Source: Acidimicrobiaceae bacterium (lineage in GTDB: Bacteria; Actinomycetota; Acidimicrobiia; Acidimicrobiales; RAAP-2). Taken from it: a DNA stretch of 40,674 bases. Of this stretch, positions 22,931 to 31,668 are shown piece by piece. A program made the translations under genes and the position numbers. The notes under the pieces are model-generated. The model did no database searches. It saw nothing but the letters and a program-made list of their open reading frames with translations, and was not told where the DNA came from. The stretch lies in the NCBI GenBank assembly GCA_003161255.1, contig PMOQ01000026.1, positions 1 through 40,674 on the forward strand. Reading direction: 5' to 3'. The first letter of the stretch is position 1; every line of letters starts with the position of its first letter.

Positions 22931-25900
22931 TCAGGCAGAGGCGTGTTCCTCGATCAGCACCCCGCCCCGGTACGCGACCTCACGGTTGCGAACCGCGGGG
23001 ATGCGCCGGCCCCCGAGCACGGTGCCGGTCAGGTTGAGGGGGTCCGTCGCTGCGACCACGACCTCCTCGTACCGAGAATCGCCACGACGAGTCGCCGCGA
23101 GCATCTGGGCCGCCTCGGGCATCGCGTACTGCTCTCCGGCCAGGCCAGCCACAAACCGGCCGCCCAGCGCGATCCCGCGCGCCTCGAGCCTCCTGAGCGC
23201 CCGCATCACCTCGCGCCACGGGACTCGCAGGGACTCCCGCGACCACAGCTCCCATGCCACGATCCCCCACCGGCTGAGGAGCTGCCACGCCACGGCCTCG
23301 GCCAGCTCATCGATCGCCGTCTCGAACTCCGGGTCCCCGTCGGAGGCGTCGCTCGGCATCACGGCCCACCGCCCCTCTCCGGTTCCAGAGCCCACCTGGC
23401 TACGACGCCGCGCCAGGGCGAGATGTCGTGACCGGGCCCGGTTGTGGGCGCCGCCGCGGGCCCGGCGCGAGCCGAGCAACGCCCGCACGGCTGAGAACGC
23501 GTCGGCGGTAACCAGCCCGCGGGCCACCAGATCCCACAGTCCTTCATCGACCTCGGCAGGCATGCGTCCCGACGCTCCGGGCAGGTCGGCCCGGAAGCAG
23601 GCGCCACGCTGACGCAGCACTGCGAGGACGTCCGCGGCCGAACCGACCGTCGGTTCGGCCGCCGGCTCGCCGGTCCTGACCGCTGAGAGGAGCCAACCGA
23701 AGTCCTCCCTCGGGGCAATCGCGAGCGGCGTCGATGGCGACGGGGTCGAGGCGCCCCGTCGCGTCCCGTCGCTCGTTTCCGCCGCCTCGGGTCGGGGGGT
23801 CAACCGTCCCCACGCGACCTCACCGGAGAGACAGAGCTCGTCGAGCCAACGGGGCTGGTAGCCGACGACACGAGCCGGCAGGACGCGGGACTCCCATTCG
23901 CCCGCGGCGACCTCGATGCCCGCCAGCTGTTCGATGGTCTGCAGCAAACCCGACCGGCCTTCAAGTTGCGTGCCCGGCGCGACGTGCTGCCAGCGGGCCA
24001 GGAACTGCACGAACTGGGCGATGCTCGCCGGCTCGACCCGGTTTCGCCGTCGCGATCGACTCGCCGCATGCATGCGGACCAGGAGGTGGCGGGCGCACCA
24101 CTGGCCGCCGGGGAGCTGCATCGCGCTGCCCGCGGCCTCGAGACGAGCCAGCGCAGTCTTTGTTCGGAGCACCGACAGCGGGACACCCCTTACGGTCCCG
24201 ATCGGCAGTGGGTCGGCCGACGTAAGCGACTCTACGGAGACCGGTCCCGAGACTTCGAGGTGTCCGTTGACGCACGCCGCCGCCGCGGCGTCGTCGTCAC
24301 CAATCGAAAGCGCCATCTCCAAGCGTTCGGTCGCGACCCAGTTTCCGTCGACCACCGACGCCCGGCCGGTGTCGACGAGCCCCTGGAACTTCTCTTCCCA
24401 GCGCCCAACCGGCCGGGCGATCACGAGGGACAGGAGGAGATCGTGCAGTTCGTCAGCGTTCCGCGGCGTCGGCCCGATCTGCTCGAGCACCGTGTCGACG
24501 GCGTCGGGATCGAGCGGGGCGAGCTCGTGGGGTGCCACGATCAGGTCCGGCCTCGGGTTAAGCCCCCGAGGGATCGCCACGGACCTGGACCGTCGCTCTT
24601 CGAGGGGGGCGTCGTCAAGGAACGTGTATGGGCGACCCGAGAGGATGCCATGCGCCAACGGGGACGGCTCGACCGATTCGACGAAGTGGACGTCGAGGTC
24701 GCCGGACTCGATGCGCGTCAGGACGTCGACCAGACCGTCCACGTCGAGCGCCTCGTGAAGGCAGTCGGTGATGGTCTGGCGGGCCAAGACGTGGTCGGGC
24801 ACCGCGATCGGGCCCGGAGGCGCATTCTCCTGGCATGCCGCCAACGCCGGCCATATCGCGGCCAACAGATCGTCGGCCTCCATCCGTTGGAGATGGATCG
24901 GTCTGCGCTGGCCATTTCGAGACCGGGGCACCACGAGCGATCGCGTGAGGTTCCACCGCCACCTCGACGCGAACATCGGATGCGGGAGGATGGCCTGGAT
25001 CAGGGCCTCCTCGGCCTTGTGGCTCGGCAGCATGCCCGGGACGTCCGACAGGGGGAAGCTGTGCTGCGGACCGAGCGAGAGCACCACCGTGTCATCGTCG
25101 GCCGCCGCCTGGAGCTCGAAGTCGAAGGACACGCAGAACCGCTTGCGGAGTGCGAGGCCGAACGCCCGGTTGATGCCCCCGCCGAACGGCGCGTGGATGA
25201 TCAGCTGGGTTCCCTCGCTCTCGTCGAAGCATCGCTCGATCACCAATCGGTCCTGGGTCGGGAGGACACCGAGAGCGGCCCGACCGGCGGCGAGATACGC
25301 CACGACCTGATCGGCGACGTCCTCACCGGTCGCCGCCCGCTCCCGGACGAGTGCGCGTGCCCGACTCTCGTCGCGGTCGATCAGGCAGGTCTCGACGGAC
25401 TCCCGGAGCTTGCTGACCTCGGCCGACAGTTCCATCGTCCTGGCCGGGGCCTCGCCCAACCAAAACGGAATCGTCGGGGGTAGCTGACCGGCGTCGTGGA
25501 CCCTGACCGTGCCGACTTCCACCTTCTTCACCTGCCACGAGTGCGTGCCGAGAAGGAAGATGTCGCCGATGGTGGCCTCGACCGCAAAGTCCTCGTGCAC
25601 CGACCCGACGGTCAAGCCCTCGGGATCGAGCACAACCCGGTAGTCGCCGGTCTCGGGGATCGCGCCACCGCTCGTCAACGCGGCCAGGCCGGCACCCCGG
25701 CGGGGCCGCAACAGCCCGTTGACCCCGTCGCGGTGCACGTGGGCACCCCGGCGGCCACGTCCGGTGAAGATCCCCTCCGAGACCAGCTCGATGACCGACT
25801 CGAAGTCCTCTTTGGTCAGGCGCTCGTACGGTGCCGCCCGGCGGATCAGCTCGAACAGGCCCGACTCGCTCCACTCGCCTTCCCCCGCTACCTCGGCCAC

Positions 25901-27229
25901 GACCTGTTGCGCGAGAACATCGAGGGGGTGCTCCTGGGGGTGCAGCAGATCGAGTTGACCGGACCTGACTGCACACAGCAGGGCCACGCACTCGACGAGC
26001 TCGTCGCGGGTCATAGGGAAGAGGCGACCCGCCGGCGTCCCTTCGAGTTGGTGATTCGCCCGGCCGACCCGCTGCAGGAAGGTGCCGATCGACCGGGGAG
26101 ACCCGATCTGGCAGACAAGCTCAACCGGGCCGACATCTATGCCCAGCTCGAGCGACGCGGTCGCGACCAGCGCCCGAAGCGATCCGGCTCGCAACCGAGC
26201 CTCGACGATTCGTCTGCGTTCCGACGACAGGCTCCCGTGGTGGGCGGCCACGACGAAACCGTCGCCGCCTGCCTCTTGATCCGTCTCGAGTCGCTCGGCC
26301 AACTGATGCGCGACTCGCTCGGCGAGCTTGCGGGTGTTGACGAAGACCAGCGTCGTCTTGTGCTCGCGAACCAGGTCGGCGATTCGGTCCAGGATCTCGC
26401 CGAACTGGCCCTGTGGCGCGACCGCTTCCAGGTCGGCATCGGGAAGTTCGATGGCGACATCCAACCCACGGCGGTGGCCGCAATCGACTATCTCAGGCAT
26501 GGGCCGATCGGGTCCGACCCCGCACAGAAGGCGCGCAACGACCTCGAGCGGCTTCTGGGTCGCCGAGAGGCCGATCCGCTGGAGGTGCCCGCCCCCCGAT
26601 TCGACCAGATGGGCCAATCGCTCGAGGCTCAGCGAAAGATGGCTGCCGCGCTTGTCCCTGGCCAGGGTGTGCACCTCGTCGACGATGACGGTTCGGACGT
26701 GGCGCAGCACCGATCGCGAAGACGCCGCCGTGAGAAGCAGGTACAACGACTCTGGCGTCGTCACGAGGAGGTGCGGCGGCGCCTTGTGCATGGCACGCCG
26801 TTCGGCCGGAGGGGTGTCCCCGGTGCGCGTGGCCACCGATACCTCGGGAACCGGCAGCCCGAGTCGTTCCGCCTCGGCCCGGATCCCATTGAGCGGGACC
26901 TGGAGGTTCTGATGGACGTCGGCTGCCAACGCCCGGAGGGGGGAGATGTAAAGCACCCGCGGACCCGGTCCGGGGTCCGCTTCTGCGTCGGTCGCCGTTA
27001 ACCGACACGCCGCGTCGATGGCCACCAAAAAGCCGGTCAACGTCTTGCCCGTCCCGGTCGGCGATGCGACCAGCACGTCCTTGCCTTGCGCGATCAACGG
27101 CCACGCAGCCGTTTGAGGTTCGGTCGGACCCTTGGGGAACTGGCGCGTGAACCACGACCGGACGATCGGGTGGAACAGGTCGAGCACCTGATCGGAGGCG
27201 GGTGTGGCCAGATCGAGGGTCAGTCCCAT
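22931..27229 (-). CDS. lhr: Lhr-type ATP-dependent helicase
   Basis: A 1432-residue SF2 DNA helicase. Walker A is SPTGTGKT at 56-63 and the DEVH box is at 184-187; LSATQKPLE is motif III, QIGSPRSIGTFLQRVGRANH is motif VI. The long C-terminal part with winged-helix and Lhr-specific domains follows, and the total is close to the roughly 1500 residues of mycobacterial Lhr. The family is a 3'-5' translocase linked to DNA repair. The ATG overlaps the stop of the patatin gene by one base (TGATG). It is followed by the 5-oxoprolinase genes in an apparent operon with no obvious functional link. Confidence 0.96.
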   Translation of the reverse strand: MGLTLDLATPASDQVLDLFHPIVRSWFTRQFPKGPTEPQTAAWPLIAQGKDVLVASPTGTGKTLTGFLVAIDAACRLTATDAEADPGPGPRVLYISPLRALAADVHQNLQVPLNGIRAEAERLGLPVPEVSVATRTGDTPPAERRAMHKAPPHLLVTTPESLYLLLTAASSRSVLRHVRTVIVDEVHTLARDKRGSHLSLSLERLAHLVESGGGHLQRIGLSATQKPLEVVARLLCGVGPDRPMPEIVDCGHRRGLDVAIELPDADLEAVAPQGQFGEILDRIADLVREHKTTLVFVNTRKLAERVAHQLAERLETDQEAGGDGFVVAAHHGSLSSERRRIVEARLRAGSLRALVATASLELGIDVGPVELVCQIGSPRSIGTFLQRVGRANHQLEGTPAGRLFPMTRDELVECVALLCAVRSGQLDLLHPQEHPLDVLAQQVVAEVAGEGEWSESGLFELIRRAAPYERLTKEDFESVIELVSEGIFTGRGRRGAHVHRDGVNGLLRPRRGAGLAALTSGGAIPETGDYRVVLDPEGLTVGSVHEDFAVEATIGDIFLLGTHSWQVKKVEVGTVRVHDAGQLPPTIPFWLGEAPARTMELSAEVSKLRESVETCLIDRDESRARALVRERAATGEDVADQVVAYLAAGRAALGVLPTQDRLVIERCFDESEGTQLIIHAPFGGGINRAFGLALRKRFCVSFDFELQAAADDDTVVLSLGPQHSFPLSDVPGMLPSHKAEEALIQAILPHPMFASRWRWNLTRSLVVPRSRNGQRRPIHLQRMEADDLLAAIWPALAACQENAPPGPIAVPDHVLARQTITDCLHEALDVDGLVDVLTRIESGDLDVHFVESVEPSPLAHGILSGRPYTFLDDAPLEERRSRSVAIPRGLNPRPDLIVAPHELAPLDPDAVDTVLEQIGPTPRNADELHDLLLSLVIARPVGRWEEKFQGLVDTGRASVVDGNWVATERLEMALSIGDDDAAAAACVNGHLEVSGPVSVESLTSADPLPIGTVRGVPLSVLRTKTALARLEAAGSAMQLPGGQWCARHLLVRMHAASRSRRRNRVEPASIAQFVQFLARWQHVAPGTQLEGRSGLLQTIEQLAGIEVAAGEWESRVLPARVVGYQPRWLDELCLSGEVAWGRLTPRPEAAETSDGTRRGASTPSPSTPLAIAPREDFGWLLSAVRTGEPAAEPTVGSAADVLAVLRQRGACFRADLPGASGRMPAEVDEGLWDLVARGLVTADAFSAVRALLGSRRARGGAHNRARSRHLALARRRSQVGSGTGEGRWAVMPSDASDGDPEFETAIDELAEAVAWQLLSRWGIVAWELWSRESLRVPWREVMRALRRLEARGIALGGRFVAGLAGEQYAMPEAAQMLAATRRGDSRYEEVVVAATDPLNLTGTVLGGRRIPAVRNREVAYRGGVLIEEHASA

Positions 27230-28167
27230 CAGCTCAGTCCATCACCGGGCTGTGACGGTTTGGAGAAGCCGTCGAGCACACTGCGGACCTCGTGACGACC
27301 CGCCTCGACCATCTCGGGGGATGCCCCAAAGTCTCGGAAGTCATCGATCGGTCGTTCCCCACCGCTGAACACGATCAGCTCCACGCCTTTCGGAAGCTGC
27401 TGCATCTCTCTCGCGAACCTCGAATGAACGCTGGTAAAGAAGGCTGAGACGACCGATTCGATCGGCCGTTTCCCGATACGGGGTGTGTTGCGGGTCGGCC
27501 CGCAGAGGAGAACGTAGATCTTCGTTGCCCCTGCGGCGATCGCTCGACTGATCGGCACGTTGTTGACCACCCCGCCGTCGATCATCGGCTCGTCGTTTAT
27601 CAAGACTGGCGGGAAGACTCCGGGTATCGCGGCAGAGGCGAGCGCGGCGTCAACGACCGGACCGCTCGAGAGCCACCGTTCGCCCCCGTCCAACAAGGAG
27701 GTGGCCACGACCTCGACGGGAATCGTTGCGTCCTCGATCCGGTCGATCGAGAGTCCCGACTCGAGGACCTTGCGCAAGCCGATGTTCGCGTAAACCGATT
27801 GTCGTTGCTGGAAGAACATCCACGGGCCGTGGACCAGGTTTCTCGGGAATACATCGTCGGGACGGAGGTTGTCCCAAACCTGCTCCAGCCGTTTCATGCC
27901 ATCGACGGTCGGCTCGCCCGCATATGCGCAGGCGTTCACCGCCCCGACCGAAGCGCCGTACACACGATCGGCCCGGATCCCCCGATCGACCAGCTCCGAC
28001 AACATGCCGACCTGCACCGCCCCCCGGGTTCCCCCGCCGGCGAGCACGAACGCGGTGAGCCCCGACCCGGATCGACGGAGACGCGCCCGAACGACCGAGC
28101 GGAGCCGACCAGGGCGGCTCGCCACATGCCGATGGCTTCTCGTTGCGGTCAGATCAGGGTCGGTCAT
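27229..28167 (-). CDS. Patatin-like phospholipase
   Basis: A 312-residue patatin-fold esterase. The oxyanion loop GGGTRG is at 44-49, nucleophile S73 in GASVG at 71-75, and the partner aspartate D197 in DGG. The first 35 residues are Arg-rich without a signal peptide, so it is probably cytoplasmic or membrane-associated. It would cleave acyl esters of lipids; the substrate is not known. The ATG at 28167 is preceded by AAAGGACG, better than the TTG at 28185. The start overlaps the small membrane protein by 14 bases, and the stop overlaps lhr (TGATG). Confidence 0.9.
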   Translation of the reverse strand: MTDPDLTATRSHRHVASRPGRLRSVVRARLRRSGSGLTAFVLAGGGTRGAVQVGMLSELVDRGIRADRVYGASVGAVNACAYAGEPTVDGMKRLEQVWDNLRPDDVFPRNLVHGPWMFFQQRQSVYANIGLRKVLESGLSIDRIEDATIPVEVVATSLLDGGERWLSSGPVVDAALASAAIPGVFPPVLINDEPMIDGGVVNNVPISRAIAAGATKIYVLLCGPTRNTPRIGKRPIESVVSAFFTSVHSRFAREMQQLPKGVELIVFSGGERPIDDFRDFGASPEMVEAGRHEVRSVLDGFSKPSQPGDGLS

Positions 28168-28387
28168 CGTCCTTTGGTTTTGCAATAGTGGAACCGTTCG
28201 CAGAGGTCTGCCTCGATCTCGCTGAGGCGTCGAAGTGGCGTTGCCTCCAAGCTTGGCGGCCCGGTCTGTCTCGACGGACCCCCCAGCGGATGGCGATGAA
28301 CGCGAGCACCAAGAACGCGAACACGAACACGCCGAAGACGATCCCGAACGCCACGTCGGCAGCTGGAGCGAAGCCGAGCTGAGCCAT
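28154..28387 (-). CDS. Small single-pass membrane protein
   Basis: A 77-residue protein with one long hydrophobic segment, about residues 11-32 (VAFGIVFGVFVFAFLVLAF), then a basic cytoplasmic tail. The ATG at 28387 is chosen since upstream in-frame starts extend into a Pro/Arg stretch. It overlaps the start of the patatin gene by 14 bases on the same strand and probably leads that operon; it might anchor or regulate the phospholipase. No family recognised. Confidence 0.55.
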   Translation of the reverse strand: MAQLGFAPAADVAFGIVFGVFVFAFLVLAFIAIRWGVRRDRPGRQAWRQRHFDASARSRQTSANGSTIAKPKDDDRP

Positions 28388-28448
28388 CGACCGAGAGGTT
28401 AGGTCGGGGCCTCGGGGTCCTGTCACAGGGCGCGGTCATGGTGGTCCC

Positions 28449-29294
28449 ATGGCAGACCAAATGATCGCGGAGGACCTGCGACAGCCCAGCACTCGCCCGG
28501 TCCCGACGACCGGGGCCGATGTTCTGGCGTCGATCCGAGGGACCTCGAGCCACCGGCCCCGGGTCGATCCCGGGCTATCGGGCGGGCTGCGGGACTGGCT
28601 GGAAGACGGGCTGTGCTCCCTGACGGCGGGCCTGGTGACCCCCCTCGTCGTGAGCAAACAAACCCTGCGGGACACACTGAGCGATCGCGTGGACCCACGG
28701 AACACCAAGGCGACCATCACGGACTCGATGGCCCTCGGGGCGGTGATGGACGCACTGTTCAGGCAACTTGTGACAACCGGGCACATTGACGACCCGGTGA
28801 AGGACGGGATCGACGCATTGCGCGTCGATCCACGGCGATCCGAAGTGGTCGACTTCGTCCACGGACTCGCCGGACAACAGCTGGTCGATTTCCAGAACGA
28901 ACTCAATGCTCAGGCGAGAATCCTCCTCACCCGGTGGCCACGCCTTTCTCCCGCCTGGTTGCCGCGGACCCAGGAACGGATCGCTGTCCCACTGGCCGGA
29001 GGTGACGTCGTCCTCGTCGGCGTGGTCGATCTCATCGTGGGCGCACCGTCGAGCGGCCGGGCTTCTGTCGGCTTGATCGAACTGAAATCGGGAAGGGCTC
29101 GCGTTGAGGACCGGGAGGACCTCAGGTTCTATGCGTTGCTCGAGACACTGAGAGGCGGGGCCGCTCCGTTCCGGCTGGCCACCTTCTACTCGCGCACCGG
29201 TGAGGTCGATGCCGAAGATGTCGACGACGAGCTCCTGACGTCTTCGGTACGTCGAGTCTTGACGGCCATTGGCCGAATGGTTGAGGAGGGCTGA
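28449..29294 (+). CDS. PD-(D/E)XK nuclease, RecB/Cas4-like
   Basis: A 281-residue protein whose C-terminal half carries a PD-(D/E)XK core. D194 lies in the strand VVLVGVVDLIVG; E211 and K213 lie in GLIELKSG; a helix with DLRFYALLETL (224-234) stands where RecB-family nucleases have their QxxxY-type motif. The N-terminal 170 residues are helical and unassigned. The expected activity is metal-dependent DNA cleavage. The ATG at 28449 has only a weak ribosome binding site. Its stop overlaps the next gene as TGATG, with gaggaggg before it, so the two are co-translated. Family not recognised beyond the fold. Confidence 0.78.
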   Translation: MADQMIAEDLRQPSTRPVPTTGADVLASIRGTSSHRPRVDPGLSGGLRDWLEDGLCSLTAGLVTPLVVSKQTLRDTLSDRVDPRNTKATITDSMALGAVMDALFRQLVTTGHIDDPVKDGIDALRVDPRRSEVVDFVHGLAGQQLVDFQNELNAQARILLTRWPRLSPAWLPRTQERIAVPLAGGDVVLVGVVDLIVGAPSSGRASVGLIELKSGRARVEDREDLRFYALLETLRGGAAPFRLATFYSRTGEVDAEDVDDELLTSSVRRVLTAIGRMVEEG

Positions 29295-30259
29295 TGGTTG
29301 GAACATCGATCCCATCGACCGCGCTCCCCAAGGCGGCCTCTCTGACCGAAGTTCTCCTGGCCCCGAGTCCTCCGCTGGTCGAGCTTTCCGAGCTGCACCG
29401 GCTCCGGCACACCTTCGAGTGCGAGCTCCAAATGGCCGCGGGACCTCTCGACCCAAAGGACCGAGTTCGGATAGACACCTACCGCCTGCGGAACTCGATG
29501 ACCGGGAAGAACGAAGCAGACAGCCCGTTCAGGTGGACACCCTGGACAGCCCGCCGGCCGATCGGCGTCGAGAGCGTTCGAGCGTGCCTCTCCAACCCGC
29601 GGCTCACCCCCGTTCAAGCGACACACGAAGCGATCGCGCGTCTCATCCGTCGAGCCGACGATGAACGGCGACCCGACTCGCTCTCTGGCTGGCTCGCCGG
29701 CCTGGCGATCGGTGGTCGGGCAGTCGTGCAAGCCGAGGCGGTGGTCTGGACCACCCAACTTCTCACTGCGCTCGACTGGACCAAACTAGGCCGGCCGGCC
29801 GTCGGGGGTGACCGATCGGTTGTGGTTGGCTCTTCGGGTCACGTCCTGCTCCGAGGTCGGATCGAGGTGCTCGCACGGGCCCTGTCCGGCGATGGTTCGT
29901 TCGGTCCGCAGCCGGTCCTGTTCTCGATGATGACCGGTCGTCCCGGCCCGACCGCGCGGGCTGAGTTGGGCCTCACGGCGCTCACGGTCACTCTCGATGA
30001 TCGACACAGCGAGATCCCGCTGCGGGTCATTGGATGGTGGCCTCAGTGCGGGCGCGCGTTGGTGGTCCCGGTTGACGTCGCGCTCCTAAGCCGGACGTGT
30101 GAGGCGGTGGTCGCCACGGTCCGGGCAACGGCTCCAACACGGCGGCCGCGCTTTGCCGAGATGGCGACGCGCGAGTCTGCTGAGCGGAAGACCACCAGGA
30201 CGGCACCCCGGACCGCTCGCAAGCCTCCGATCATCTCGGCAGAACGGGTGGCGTCGTAA
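29294..30259 (+). CDS. Nuclease partner, apparent degenerate PD-(D/E)XK paralogue
   Basis: A 321-residue protein unlike any named family I know. By eye it aligns with the upstream nuclease: VLLRGRIEVLA corresponds to VLVGVVDLIVG, LFSMMTGRP to LIELKSGRA, then LGLTALTVTL to LRFYALLETL and LRVIGWWP to FRLATFYS. The metal-binding residues would be E191 (for D), S211 (for E) and M213 (for K), so the active site is lost. The tail (about 280-321) is basic and disordered (RKTTRTAPRTARKPP). The ATG overlaps the upstream stop by one base, implying a fixed-ratio complex. The paralogy is my reading, not a computed result. Confidence 0.65.
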   Translation: MVGTSIPSTALPKAASLTEVLLAPSPPLVELSELHRLRHTFECELQMAAGPLDPKDRVRIDTYRLRNSMTGKNEADSPFRWTPWTARRPIGVESVRACLSNPRLTPVQATHEAIARLIRRADDERRPDSLSGWLAGLAIGGRAVVQAEAVVWTTQLLTALDWTKLGRPAVGGDRSVVVGSSGHVLLRGRIEVLARALSGDGSFGPQPVLFSMMTGRPGPTARAELGLTALTVTLDDRHSEIPLRVIGWWPQCGRALVVPVDVALLSRTCEAVVATVRATAPTRRPRFAEMATRESAERKTTRTAPRTARKPPIISAERVAS

Positions 30260-30449
30260 GTCACGGACGAACGAAAGAGCGCCGCGACGGACCGCCCACG
30301 AAGCGAACAGCTTGAGACTGTTTTCCAACCCTTCGCCCAAGCTCCTTCACGTGTTCGATCTGGGCGTCCGGTCATAGTTTGCTTACGGCCAATGAATATG
30401 CGTGATCCGTTTGAAAATCCAAGCACGTGCGCGCATACTCAATCAGATA

Positions 30450-31355
30450 ATGAACGACAACGACTCGCCGCCCTCGCTACATGCCGGTGAGGTGCCGATC
30501 GATGGTCACCTTGTACGGAACCTGATCGGTGATCAGTTTCCACACTGGAGTCACCTACCGCTGCAACGGATCACCTCCACCGGCACGGACAATGCCATTT
30601 ACCGCCTCGGTCCGGAAATGGGGGTGCGCTTGCCACGGATCGAGTGGGCCGTGCAGCAAGTTGACAAGGAATTCGTATGGTTACCGCGGCTTGGACCACA
30701 ACTTCCAGTGGCCGTGCCGAAGCCGTTGGCGAGGGGGGAGCCCGGACACGGTTACCCGTTCCCTTGGCTGGTCTATCGATGGCTGGACGGCGAGGATCTG
30801 CAGCATCGTCAGGCTTCTGACTCGAGATGGCTCGGACAAGACCTCGCGGCGTTCGTCAAATCGCTCGAATCAGTCGAGACAATCGATGGTCCAGCTGCCG
30901 GCCCCCGTGGGCAATCGCCGTTGCGGGTTGACGGGGCGACCCGGGCCGCGATCAGGGGACTCGGTAAAACCATTGATAGCAATCGGGCAACGAACGTCTG
31001 GCAATCTGCGCTGGACGCTCAGCCGTGGCCCGGACCACCAGTATGGGTGCACGGCGATCTGCTTCCCGGAAACGTCCTCGTGCACGATGGTCGCCTGGCT
31101 GGCATTCTCGACTGGAGCAGTGCTGGTGTCGGTGATCCAGCGTGCGAGGGGATGCTGGCCTGGTCACTGCCCCCAGAGGCCCGGACTGCTTTTCGAGCCG
31201 CGCTCAACTTTGACGCTGGGACGTGGGCCCGCGCCCGAGGCTGGGTGGTTCAGCAGGCTGTGCTCTTCATTCCGTACTACGCGAAAACCATCCCCGACGC
31301 TGTCGCAGCGGCTCGCTTTCGCCTCCAAGCCGCTCTAGACGATGGGTTTGAATAA
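30450..31355 (+). CDS. Aminoglycoside phosphotransferase (APH) family kinase
   Basis: A 301-residue small-molecule kinase. The catalytic loop is VHGDLLPGNVLV (H201, D203, N208) and the metal-binding DWSSAGVGDP starts at D221. The N-terminal lobe has TGTDNAIYRLG and FPWLVYRWLDGED. The family includes resistance enzymes and metabolic kinases; nothing here shows the substrate, and resistance should not be assumed. The ATG at 30450 suits the family length; 30402 would add 16 residues. The 190 bases upstream (30260-30449) hold no gene that I can see and are AT-richer than the surroundings. Confidence 0.88.
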   Translation: MNDNDSPPSLHAGEVPIDGHLVRNLIGDQFPHWSHLPLQRITSTGTDNAIYRLGPEMGVRLPRIEWAVQQVDKEFVWLPRLGPQLPVAVPKPLARGEPGHGYPFPWLVYRWLDGEDLQHRQASDSRWLGQDLAAFVKSLESVETIDGPAAGPRGQSPLRVDGATRAAIRGLGKTIDSNRATNVWQSALDAQPWPGPPVWVHGDLLPGNVLVHDGRLAGILDWSSAGVGDPACEGMLAWSLPPEARTAFRAALNFDAGTWARARGWVVQQAVLFIPYYAKTIPDAVAAARFRLQAALDDGFE

Positions 31356-31551
31356 GAGCGTGCGCGGAAGGCGAACCGAGGGTAACAATCAGACCGAACC
31401 ACCCTGCCCTTCCGATCCACTTGGCGCTGCCGAGCAACGGCCAGTTCCGCCTGGCTGACTCGGTCGACTGGGGCAGACGACCGCCCCGGTCCCCGCCGAT
31501 CAGGCGCGCAGCTCAATCGCCGGTCCCCCGGCATCTTCGATCTGATCAGAG

Positions 31552-31636
31552 CGGAGGGAGTGGGATTCGAACCCACGGGAACCGAGGTCCCACGGCTTTT
31601 CAAGAGCCGCGCATTCGTCCGCTCTGCCATCCCTCC
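31552..31636 (-). tRNA. tRNA-Ser(TGA)
   Basis: An 85-base class II tRNA. The acceptor ggaggga pairs with tccctcc, the anticodon loop cttgaaa gives TGA (serine TCN codons), the extra arm is long, and the T arm gtggg-ttcgaat-cccac is perfect. CCA is not encoded. It lies 32 bases upstream of the position where pheA ends, on the same strand. Confidence 0.95.
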
Positions 31637-31668
31637 GAACTCGACCGCGGTTTGTCCGCGATCAAGAG

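Noticed and set aside
23966-27001. Two long plus-strand frames (about 500 codons each) opposite lhr
   Set aside because: Shadows of the helicase gene, which shows all SF2 motifs.
30450-31355. Calling the APH-family kinase an antibiotic resistance gene
   Set aside because: The fold alone does not tell the substrate and there is no resistance context.
31541-31550. Perfect ten-base palindrome tctgatcaga next to tRNA-Ser(TGA)
   Set aside because: Too short and isolated; no recombinase, repeat or partner site is near.
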